Part shown: in pieces, positions 6,644 through 12,704 of the stretch
Layout: every line of letters starts with the position of its first letter
Numbering within the stretch: the stretch's first letter is position 1
NCBI GenBank assembly: GCA_025057735.1
Contig: JANWUU010000313.1
Location: 1-12,704 of the forward strand
DNA from: Burkholderiaceae bacterium
Lineage (GTDB): Bacteria; Pseudomonadota; Gammaproteobacteria; Burkholderiales; Burkholderiaceae
Length of the DNA stretch: 12,704 nucleotides
Reading direction: 5' to 3'
Position numbers and translations under genes: made by a program
The notes under the pieces: generated by a model
Database searches by the model: none
Told to the model about the DNA's origin: nothing
The model's input: the letters and a program-made list of their open reading frames with translations, nothing else

Positions 6644-9532
6644 ATGGCCGACGCCGATCGCAAAGCCAAGCCCGCCGCGCAGGCGGCCACCCGCAAGTAT
6701 CCGCTCAACCTGCCGGAGACGCCGTTTCCGATGCGCGGCGATCTGCCGCAGCGCGAGCCGCAGTGGGTGAAACGGTGGGAGGAGCGCAAGGTCTACCAGG
6801 CGATCCGCGCCGCGCGCGCCGGCGCGCCGAAATTCGTGCTCCATGATGGTCCGCCGTATGCGAACGGCGAGATCCACATCGGCCATGCGGTCAACAAGAT
6901 CCTGAAAGACATCGTGGTGAAGTCGCGCTCGTTCGCCGGTTTCGACGCGGTGTACGTCCCGGGCTGGGACTGCCACGGCATGCCGATCGAGGTGCAAATC
7001 GAGAAGAAGTACGGCAAGCACCTGCCGCGCGCCGAGGTGCAGGCGCGCGCGCGCGCCTACGCGCGCGAGCAGATCGCCGTGCAGATGAAGGACTTCAAGC
7101 GTCTGGGCGTCCTCGGCGACTGGGACAACCCATACACGACGATGACGTTCAAGACGGAGGCCGACGAGATCCGCACCCTCGGCCGGCTGCTCGAGCGCGG
7201 TTTCGTCTACCGCGGGCTGAAACCGGTCAACTGGTGCTTCGACTGCAATTCGGCGCTGGCCGAGGCCGAGGTCGAGTATCTGGAAAAGAAGACGCCGGTG
7301 ATCGACGTCGCCTTCCCGCTCGCCACCGAGGACGGCGGGCGCCTGGCCGAAGCCTTCGGGGTGGGCTCGCTCGCCAAGCCGGTGTTCACCGCCATCTGGA
7401 CCACGACGCCGTGGACCATTCCCGCCAACCAGGCGCTCAACGTCCATCCCGAGTTTACGTACGCGCTGGTCGACTGCGGCGACCGATATCTCGTGCTCGC
7501 CGAGCCGCTGGCGGAAAGCTGTCTGGCGCGCTACGGCCTGAAGGGGCGCATCGTCGCCCGCACGGCCGGCGGCCGCCTGGACCGGATCCGCTTCCGTCAT
7601 CCGCTCGCCGCGCTGCATGCCGGTTACGACCGCTATTCGCCGGTCTACCTCGGCAGCTATGTGACGGCCGAAGCCGGCACCGGCGTCGTCCATTCCGCCC
7701 CCGCCTACGGCGTGGAGGACTTCGAGTCCTGCAAGGCGTACGGCATGACGAACGACGAAGTGCTGAACCCGGTCCAGGGCGACGGGCATTACGCGGCCGA
7801 TTTCCCGCTGTTCGGCGGCCTGAAGATCTGGGACGCCAACCCAAAGATCATCGACGCGCTGCGGCGCGCGGGCCATCTGCTGCACGCGGCCGAGGACACG
7901 CACAGCTACATGCACTGCTGGCGGCACAAGACGCCGCTGATCTACCGCGCCGCGTCGCAGTGGTTCGTACGGATGGACGGGCCGACGGCCGAGACGCGCG
8001 GGGTGCTGCAGACCGAGACGGTGGGCGAGACGCTGCGGCAGACCGCGTTGCGGGCTGTCGAACAGACCGCGTTTTACCCCGCCTGGGGCAAGGCGCGTCT
8101 GCACGGCATGATCGCGCACCGGCCCGACTGGTGTATCTCGCGCCAGCGCAACTGGGGCGTGCCTTTGCCCTTCTTCCTCCACAAGGAAACGGGCGCGTTA
8201 CATCCGCGCACCCTCGAACTGCTGGAGGAAGCGGCGCGCCGCGTCGAGGCCGGCGGCATCGAGGCCTGGAGCCAGGCGACGGTCGACGACTTCCTGCCGC
8301 CCGAGGAAGCGCCGCAGTACGAGAAGGTGAACGACATTCTGGACGTGTGGTTCGATTCCGGCGCCACGCACCGCACGGTACTGCGCGGGTCGCATGCCCG
8401 CGAACTCGCCTACCCGGCCGACCTGTACCTGGAAGGCTCCGACCAGCACCGCGGCTGGTTCCATTCGGCGCTGCTGATCGGCGCGGCACTGGACGGGCGC
8501 GCGCCTTACAAGGCGCTGCTGACGCACGGTTTCACCGTGGATCCGCAGGGGCGCAAGATGAGCAAGTCCCTCGGCAACGTGGTGCGGCCGCAGGAGGTCA
8601 GCGACCGGCTGGGCGCGGAAATCATCCGCCTGTGGGTGGCCTCCACCGACTATTCGGGCGAACTGTCCATCGGGGAGGAAATTCTGAAACGCGTGGTGGA
8701 AAGCTACCGCCGCATTCGTAACACCGTGCGCTTCCTGCTCGCCAACACCAGCGACTTCGACATTGCGAAGGATGCGGTGCCCGTGGCGCAGATGCTGGAG
8801 ATTGACCGCTATGCGCTGGCGCTGGCGGCGCAGGTGCAGCAGCAGGCGCTCGCGCACTACGAGCGCTTCGAGTTCCATCCGGTGGTGGCGCGGCTGCAGA
8901 CGTTCTGCTCGGAAGACCTGGGCGCCTTTTATCTCGACATCCTGAAGGATCGGCTGTACACCACGGCCGCCGCCTCGCACGCGCGACGGTCGGCGCAGAC
9001 CGCCTTGTGGCATATCACCGCCAGTCTGTTGCGGCTGCTAGCGCCGTTCCTGTCGTTCACGGCCGAGGAGGCGTTCCTGATCTTCTCGCCGAACGAATCC
9101 GGCACCATTTTCACCGAGACGTATCACGAGCTGCCGCCGGTGCCCGGTCACGAAGCGCTGCTCGCGAAGTGGGAGGCGCTGCGCGCGCTGCGCGGCGAGG
9201 TGCTCAAGCGCATCGAGGCACTGCGCGAGGCCGGCCAGGTGGGATCGTCGCTGCAGGCGGAGGCGGATTTGTACCTGCACGGCGAGCGGCATGCGCTGGC
9301 GGCCACCCTGGGCGAGGACCTGAAGTTCGTGCTGCTAACCAGCCGCGCCACCCTGCATACGGCCGCCCGCGCGGACGAAGAGCGCATCGTCGTCACCGCC
9401 ACGCGCCACCGGAAGTGCGAGCGCTGCTGGCACTGGCGCGCCGACGTCGGCAGCAGCGCCGAGCACCCAACCCTGTGCGGCCGCTGTCTGAGTAACCTGT
9501 TCGGCGCGGGCGAGACGCGCCACGTCGCGTGA
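6644..9532 (+). CDS. ileS: Isoleucine-tRNA ligase
   Basis: A 962-residue class I aminoacyl-tRNA synthetase that charges tRNA-Ile and edits mischarged valine. The HIGH motif is at 78-81, within [18 protein letters not shown], followed by [11 protein letters not shown] (106-116). The CP1 editing domain includes [15 protein letters not shown]. The KMSKS loop is at 638-642, in [14 protein letters not shown]. The C-terminal zinc-binding module carries Cys925, Cys928, Cys945 and Cys948 (CERC ... CGRC). This layout is that of the bacterial, E. coli-like type (938 residues there) rather than the mupirocin-resistant eukaryote-like type. The start at 6644 is backed by AGGGG 8 nt upstream. The TGA at 9530-9532 shares a base with the lspA ATG, implying coupled translation. 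Complete and ordinary. Confidence 0.98.
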   Translation: MADADRKAKPAAQAATRKYPLNLPETPFPMRGDLPQREPQWVKRWEERKVYQAIRAARAGAPKFVLHDGPPYANGEIHIGHAVNKILKDIVVKSRSFAGFDAVYVPGWDCHGMPIEVQIEKKYGKHLPRAEVQARARAYAREQIAVQMKDFKRLGVLGDWDNPYTTMTFKTEADEIRTLGRLLERGFVYRGLKPVNWCFDCNSALAEAEVEYLEKKTPVIDVAFPLATEDGGRLAEAFGVGSLAKPVFTAIWTTTPWTIPANQALNVHPEFTYALVDCGDRYLVLAEPLAESCLARYGLKGRIVARTAGGRLDRIRFRHPLAALHAGYDRYSPVYLGSYVTAEAGTGVVHSAPAYGVEDFESCKAYGMTNDEVLNPVQGDGHYAADFPLFGGLKIWDANPKIIDALRRAGHLLHAAEDTHSYMHCWRHKTPLIYRAASQWFVRMDGPTAETRGVLQTETVGETLRQTALRAVEQTAFYPAWGKARLHGMIAHRPDWCISRQRNWGVPLPFFLHKETGALHPRTLELLEEAARRVEAGGIEAWSQATVDDFLPPEEAPQYEKVNDILDVWFDSGATHRTVLRGSHARELAYPADLYLEGSDQHRGWFHSALLIGAALDGRAPYKALLTHGFTVDPQGRKMSKSLGNVVRPQEVSDRLGAEIIRLWVASTDYSGELSIGEEILKRVVESYRRIRNTVRFLLANTSDFDIAKDAVPVAQMLEIDRYALALAAQVQQQALAHYERFEFHPVVARLQTFCSEDLGAFYLDILKDRLYTTAAASHARRSAQTALWHITASLLRLLAPFLSFTAEEAFLIFSPNESGTIFTETYHELPPVPGHEALLAKWEALRALRGEVLKRIEALREAGQVGSSLQAEADLYLHGERHALAATLGEDLKFVLLTSRATLHTAARADEERIVVTATRHRKCERCWHWRADVGSSAEHPTLCGRCLSNLFGAGETRHVA

Positions 9533-10032
9533 TGGCGGGCGGCGTGAAAAAATCCTGGTCGCGAACGCTCGTACCCTGGCTGCTGCTGGCGGCGTTCGTG
9601 ATCGTGGTCGACCAGGCGACCAAACTCGCCGTCGAGGCGGTGTTCGACTACGGCGACCGGCGGCCGGTGACGAGCTTCTTCAACCTCGTGCTCACCTACA
9701 ACACGGGCGCCGCGTTCTCGTTTCTGGCCGGCGCCTCGGGCTGGCAGCGCCAGTTCTTCACCGCGATCGGCATCGCCGCCTCCTTGTTCATCGTCTACCT
9801 GCTGGCCCGCCACGGCACGCAGAAGCTGTTTGCGCTCGCGCTGTCGCTGATCCTGGGCGGAGCGATCGGCAACGTGATCGACCGGCTGTGGCACGGGCAC
9901 GTCATCGACTTTCTGGATTTCCACTGGCGCGGCTGGCACTGGCCGGCCTTCAACGTCGCCGACAGCGCCATCGTCACCGGCGCAGCGCTGCTGATCCTCG
10001 ACGAACTGCGCCGGGTACGAAAGGCGCGGTAG
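9532..10032 (+). CDS. lspA: Lipoprotein signal peptidase (signal peptidase II)
   Basis: A 166-residue inner-membrane aspartyl protease that cleaves the signal peptide of diacylated prolipoproteins. It has four hydrophobic segments (about 13-33, 56-66 weakly with 76-93, 99-117 and 143-157). The family blocks are VVDQATKL (25-32), [11 protein letters not shown] (54-64), [11 protein letters not shown] (109-119), VIDF (124-127) and FNVADSAI (140-147). The catalytic pair is Asp126 and Asp144, 18 residues apart as in E. coli. The ATG at 9532 overlaps the ileS stop in a TGATG junction. An in-frame GTG one codon earlier is possible but less likely. The ileS-lspA order is conserved in proteobacteria, and coaBC begins 3 nt after the stop. 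Confidence 0.97.
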   Translation: MAGGVKKSWSRTLVPWLLLAAFVIVVDQATKLAVEAVFDYGDRRPVTSFFNLVLTYNTGAAFSFLAGASGWQRQFFTAIGIAASLFIVYLLARHGTQKLFALALSLILGGAIGNVIDRLWHGHVIDFLDFHWRGWHWPAFNVADSAIVTGAALLILDELRRVRKAR

Positions 10033-10035
10033 GCC

Positions 10036-11247
10036 ATGGACCTGGCGGGAAAACGGCTGCTCGTCGGCATGACCGGCGGCATCGCGTGTTACAAGGTGTG
10101 CGAGTTGGTGCGCCGACTGCGCGACGAAGGCGCCGAGGTGACGGTGGCCATGACCGCCGCCGCCCAGCAGTTCGTGACGGCCACCACGATGCGGGCGCTC
10201 TCCGGCCATCCTGTCTTCACCGATGCATGGGGGCAAGCCGGCGCCACCGTCGCCGATGCGATGCCGCACATCGCGCTGGCGCGCCAGGCCGACGCGATCG
10301 TGATCGCGCCCGCGAGCGCCGATTTCATCGCCAAGGCCGCACTCGGTCTGGCTGACGACCTGTTATCGACCCTGGTGTTGGCGCGCAGCAGCCCGTTGCT
10401 GGTCGCCCCCGCGATGAACGTCGAGATGTGGCGCAACGCCGCCACGCAGCGTAACGTCGAGCGGTTGCAGGCCGACGGTGCGGTTTTGCTCGGGCCCGCC
10501 AGCGGTGCGCAGGCCTGCGGCGAGACCGGCGCCGGGCGCATGCTGGAGCCCGCCGAGCTGCTGGAGGAGGTCGTGGCCTTCTTCCAGCCGAAGCCGCTTG
10601 CGGGCCGCCGGGTGTTGGTCACCGCCGGCCCGACCTTCGAACCGATCGACCCGGTACGCGGCATCACCAATCTGTCCTCCGGCAAGATGGGCTTCGCGCT
10701 GGCGCGCGCCGCGCGCGAGGCCGGCGCCAGCGTGACACTGATCGCCGGACCGACGCCGCTCGTCACCCCGCGTGGCGTGCGCCGCATCGACGTTCTCAGC
10801 GCGCAGCTGATGGCCGATGCGGTGATGGCAGAAGTCGCGGGGACCGATGTGTTCATCGCGGTGGCGGCGGTCGCCGACTGGCGCGTCGTCAACGTGAGCT
10901 CGACCAAACTGAAAAAGCGCCCCGATGGCCAGCCCCCCACGCTGCAGTTCGCCCCGAATCCAGACATCCTGGCGAGCGTCGCCGCCCTGCCGCACGCGCC
11001 TTACTGTGTCGGCTTCGCCGCCGAGACGGACGACCTCATCGCTAACGCCCGCGCCAAGCGCGCAGCGAAAGGCGTGCCGCTGCTAGTCGCCAACCACGCG
11101 CAGGAGGCGTTCGGCGCGGACGACAGCGAGCTGCATCTGATCGATGCCGACGGCGTAACCACGCTGCCGCGCGCGGACAAGCTCACCCAGGCGCGCCGCC
11201 TCGTCGCCGAGATCGCCCGGCGCATGCCCACCGGGGGAGCGCCATGA
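10036..11247 (+). CDS. coaBC: Bifunctional phosphopantothenoylcysteine decarboxylase / phosphopantothenate-cysteine ligase
   Basis: A 403-residue cytosolic flavoprotein catalysing two consecutive steps of coenzyme A synthesis: CTP-dependent joining of cysteine to 4'-phosphopantothenate, then decarboxylation to phosphopantetheine. The N-terminal CoaC domain has the flavin loop [10 protein letters not shown] (11-20), catalytic His78 in [16 protein letters not shown] with Asn128, and the flexible flap [13 protein letters not shown] with Cys161. The C-terminal CoaB domain has [20 protein letters not shown] (196-215), containing Asn212, AAVADWR (277-283) and the KLKK lysines (291-294). All key residues known from E. 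coli Dfp have counterparts. The length is normal. It begins 3 nt after lspA, and its stop overlaps dut by 4 nt; the coaBC-dut pairing is widely conserved. Confidence 0.97.
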   Translation: MDLAGKRLLVGMTGGIACYKVCELVRRLRDEGAEVTVAMTAAAQQFVTATTMRALSGHPVFTDAWGQAGATVADAMPHIALARQADAIVIAPASADFIAKAALGLADDLLSTLVLARSSPLLVAPAMNVEMWRNAATQRNVERLQADGAVLLGPASGAQACGETGAGRMLEPAELLEEVVAFFQPKPLAGRRVLVTAGPTFEPIDPVRGITNLSSGKMGFALARAAREAGASVTLIAGPTPLVTPRGVRRIDVLSAQLMADAVMAEVAGTDVFIAVAAVADWRVVNVSSTKLKKRPDGQPPTLQFAPNPDILASVAALPHAPYCVGFAAETDDLIANARAKRAAKGVPLLVANHAQEAFGADDSELHLIDADGVTTLPRADKLTQARRLVAEIARRMPTGGAP

Positions 11248-11690
11248 AGATCGCGTTGCGGATCCTCGATGCGCGGCTGCGCGAGCATCTGCCGCAGTAC
11301 GCCACCCCAGGAGCGGCCGGGCTCGATCTGCGCGCGGCGATCCACGCGCCGTTGACGCTCGAGGCGGGCAGCGCGCACCTGGTGCCGACCGGGATCGCGA
11401 TCCACATCGGCAACCCCGGATTCGCCGCGCTCGTGCTGCCCCGCTCCGGCCTCGGTCACCGGCATGGTCTGGTGCTGGGCAACCTGGTCGGCCTCATCGA
11501 TTCCGATTACCAAGGCGAGCTGATGGTGTCAGCGTGGAACCGCTCCGCCGAACCTTACGTGATCGAGCCGCTGGCGCGTATCGCGCAACTGGTGGTCGTT
11601 CCGGTCGTGCAGGTCGGCTTCCAGGTCGTCGAGTCCTTCGAGGCCAGCGCGCGCGGCAGTGGCGGCTTCGGTTCCACCGGCCGCGCCTAG
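11244..11690 (+). CDS. dut: Deoxyuridine 5'-triphosphate nucleotidohydrolase (dUTPase)
   Basis: A 148-residue homotrimeric enzyme that hydrolyses dUTP to dUMP and pyrophosphate, keeping uracil out of DNA and feeding dTMP synthesis. All five trimeric dUTPase motifs are present in order: GAAGLDLRA (23-31), [10 protein letters not shown] (66-75), [11 protein letters not shown] (83-93) with catalytic Asp88, [11 protein letters not shown] (111-121) and the C-terminal arm [10 protein letters not shown] (137-146) that closes over the nucleotide. The length is close to E. coli Dut (about 150). The ATG at 11244 overlaps the coaBC stop by 4 nt and has GGGGGAG just upstream (11233-11239). It appears to be the last gene of the ribF unit. 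Confidence 0.97.
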   Translation: MKIALRILDARLREHLPQYATPGAAGLDLRAAIHAPLTLEAGSAHLVPTGIAIHIGNPGFAALVLPRSGLGHRHGLVLGNLVGLIDSDYQGELMVSAWNRSAEPYVIEPLARIAQLVVVPVVQVGFQVVESFEASARGSGGFGSTGRA

Positions 11691-11729
11691 TCGCCCCCGG
11701 TAGCCTGCAGCCCCCTACTCCCGCAGGTA

Positions 11730-11759
11730 TTGCGACATCCCCTAACGGGTGTGTTGCAA
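11730..11759. promoter_or_regulatory. Imperfect inverted repeat downstream of dut
   Basis: A 13-position stem pairs 11730-11742 with 11747-11759 around the loop TAAC: ten Watson-Crick pairs, two G-U pairs (in the plus-strand RNA) and one mismatch. It lies 40 nt after the dut stop and 74 nt before the cytochrome start. No T-rich tail follows on the plus strand, so it is not a standard intrinsic terminator. It may stabilise the 3' end of the dut transcript, end it with Rho, or be a protein-binding site; the right arm overlaps a possible -35 element. Confidence 0.4.
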
Positions 11760-11783
11760 AACAAACCGCCGCCAGGCTTTACT
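11754..11783 (+). promoter_or_regulatory. Possible promoter of the cytochrome c gene
   Basis: TTGCAA (11754-11759) and TTTACT (11778-11783), separated by 18 nt, each match four of six sigma-70 consensus positions. The 142-nt dut-cytochrome gap is the longest in the window and locally AT-rich here, which supports a separate promoter. This is a visual match only. Confidence 0.3.
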
Positions 11784-11820
11784 TTTCAAAATTCGCGCGG
11801 GAAAGCCCGGCCCGGCAGGC

Positions 11821-11830
11821 AAAGGAGGAG
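11821..11830 (+). promoter_or_regulatory. Strong ribosome-binding site before a TTG start
   Basis: AAAGGAGGAG is the best Shine-Dalgarno sequence in the window, ending 2 nt before TTG at 11833 (4 nt counted from AGGAGG). It decides the start of the cytochrome gene: only from this TTG does the protein begin with MKR followed directly by a hydrophobic signal segment. Confidence 0.65.
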
Positions 11831-11832
11831 AC

Positions 11833-12444
11833 TTGAAACGTGCGCATTGGCTGTCCGCGGTGGCGCTCGGCGCCGCCGTTTTCACCCCCGTCGCCCTTCC
11901 CGATACGCCGCAGTTGGAACGCGGTCGGGCGATCGCGGCCGGCTCCTGTTTTCTCTGCCACGGTCTGCAAGGCGAGACGACCTCGCCCCTGTATCCCCGG
12001 CTGGCGGGGCAAAACGCGCGTTACCTCGAAAAGCAGTTGCGCGATTTCCGCGAAGGCCGACGCACCGGTGGCGGCATGGAGGCGCAAGCGGCGAAGCTCT
12101 CCGATGGCGACATCGAGGCGGTGGCGGTGTACTTCAGCCGGCAGCGCAGCGAACCGTTTGCGCCCTCGGATCCGAAACTCGCCGAACGCGGCCGCGCCAT
12201 CTTCGAAACCGGCAAATCCTCCGCAGGTGTCCCGGCCTGCGCCAACTGCCATGGCGCGGACGCGCATGGCGCGGAGGCGCTGCCGCGCCTGGCGGGCCAG
12301 CAGCCGCAGTACGTGATCGAGCAGCTCAAGAACTTCCGCCGGCCTTGGCGGCGCAGCGGCAGTGAGGCGATGCACGAAATCGCCGGCAAACTGTCGGAAG
12401 CGGAGATGACGGCGCTGGCCGAGTACGTCGGCCAGCTGCCGTAA
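11833..12444 (+). CDS. Diheme cytochrome c, cytochrome c4-like, periplasmic
   Basis: A 203-residue exported protein with two tandem class I cytochrome c domains. From the TTG start the N-terminus is MKR plus a hydrophobic run to about residue 22, a Sec signal peptide. Haem sites are CFLCH (39-43) and CANCH (136-140); the likely sixth ligands are Met82 (GGGMEAQA) and Met180 (SEAMHEIAGK). Each domain repeats PRLAGQ, a Tyr-containing helix and an LS.....A.Y end, the pattern of cytochrome c4. Such proteins carry electrons in the periplasm to terminal oxidases. A longer in-frame start at 11749 (ATG) would put 28 charged residues before the signal peptide, so I reject it. The gene converges on an FccB-like flavoprotein gene only 21 nt away. 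The diheme subunit of flavocytochrome c sulfide dehydrogenase has a similar size and two haems, so a partnership is possible but not shown. Confidence 0.9.
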   Translation: MKRAHWLSAVALGAAVFTPVALPDTPQLERGRAIAAGSCFLCHGLQGETTSPLYPRLAGQNARYLEKQLRDFREGRRTGGGMEAQAAKLSDGDIEAVAVYFSRQRSEPFAPSDPKLAERGRAIFETGKSSAGVPACANCHGADAHGAEALPRLAGQQPQYVIEQLKNFRRPWRRSGSEAMHEIAGKLSEAEMTALAEYVGQLP

Positions 12445-12465
12445 CCAAACAAGAGGCTGCGCGTC

Positions 12466-12704
12466 CTAAGAGAGCGCGTCGGCCCAGATGGCGTTCGCCC
12501 AGGCCCACGCGTAGTCGACTTCCATCGCGTTGCGCGCCGCCGACACGCCGCCCGACCCCGGCACGGTGGTCAGCGTGTTCTCCTTGTCATTCCAGGTGTG
12601 CACGGAGGACACGCGGATCGCCTCTTTTTCCGCCACGAAGCTGTAGCAGGTATTGGCGATCTTCGGCGCCGGATTGGGCGTCTGGCCGTTGATGAGCGCA
12701 ATGA
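12466..12704 (-). CDS. FCSD-type flavoprotein, C-terminal part (sulfide dehydrogenase flavoprotein-like, FccB-like)
   Basis: The minus strand is open from the window edge to TAG at 12468-12466, giving the last 78 residues of a protein whose start lies beyond 12704. It has no start codon of its own inside the window. The sequence includes LINGQTPNPAPKIANTCYSF, VAEKEAIRVSSVHTW, TTVPGSGGVS and, near the end, YAWAWANAIWADALS. The NTCYS cysteine, the VPGSGG turn and the WA..IWAD tail match the C-terminal domain of the flavin subunit of flavocytochrome c sulfide dehydrogenase. That enzyme oxidises sulfide in the periplasm and passes electrons to a cytochrome c. In this family the C-terminal cysteine region takes part in the redox site near FAD. 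The two-dinucleotide-binding-domain part lies outside the window, so a related NAD(P)/FAD oxidoreductase cannot be excluded. Confidence 0.78.
   Translation of the reverse strand, partial: IALINGQTPNPAPKIANTCYSFVAEKEAIRVSSVHTWNDKENTLTTVPGSGGVSAARNAMEVDYAWAWANAIWADALS

Noticed and set aside
7047..7069. Run of alternating GC within ileS, considered as a simple repeat
   Set aside because: It encodes an Ala/Arg-rich stretch in frame (ARARAYAR) and is ordinary codon bias for this composition.
6593..8182. A 529-codon minus-strand open frame opposite ileS
   Set aside because: Antisense shadow of ileS: no recognisable motifs, and the plus-strand protein is certain.
9529..9531. GTG one codon upstream of the lspA ATG as the start
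   Set aside because: The ATG at 9532 gives the usual TGATG coupling with the ileS stop; the GTG would add only one residue.
11749..11832. An upstream in-frame ATG giving a 28-residue longer cytochrome
   Set aside because: It lies inside an inverted repeat, has no ribosome-binding site, and would bury the signal peptide; TTG at 11833 follows a strong Shine-Dalgarno sequence.

Overview
This GC-rich window (roughly two thirds G+C by eye) has tightly packed genes and almost no non-coding DNA. It reads as a chromosomal segment of a betaproteobacterium, probably Burkholderiales or a close relative. Three things point there: a TctC/Bug-type periplasmic binding protein, the order purN - RsmB/NOP methyltransferase - desaturase, and the housekeeping run ribF-ileS-lspA-coaBC-dut. 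No tRNA, rRNA, CRISPR array or complete insertion sequence was found, and no stretch over 300 bases lacks a gene.

Layout. (1) 1-2270, plus strand: the end of a periplasmic binding protein of the ABC system associated with PQQ-dependent alcohol dehydrogenases, its ABC-2 type permease, and a TctC/Bug solute-binding protein. The genes are joined by 4-nt ATGA overlaps and closed by a good intrinsic terminator. (2) 2336-5586, minus strand: purN, an RsmB/NOP-family RNA cytosine methyltransferase overlapping it by 4 nt, and, 132 nt further on, a delta-9-type acyl-CoA desaturase with a long C-terminal extension. (3) 5587-5657: a 71-bp divergent intergenic region with a perfect TATAAT box pointing to ribF. 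(4) 5658-11690, plus strand: ribF (FMN/FAD synthesis), ileS, lspA (lipoprotein signal peptidase), coaBC (CoA synthesis) and dut (dUTPase), mostly overlapping or nearly touching, so probably one transcript. (5) 11691-12704: a leader with inverted repeats, then a c4-like diheme cytochrome c with a TTG start. It converges on the 3' end of a minus-strand gene whose product matches the C-terminal domain of flavocytochrome c sulfide dehydrogenase (FccB type). That last gene runs off the window and has no start codon inside it.

Functionally, the two ends carry accessory periplasmic energy and transport functions: alcohol oxidation-associated export, carboxylate binding, and sulfide-to-cytochrome c electron transfer. 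The middle is core housekeeping. I see no clearly new system. The points most worth checking are the transposase-like tail of the desaturase, the TctC protein coupled to the PQQ-linked ABC genes, and the cytochrome c/FccB pair.
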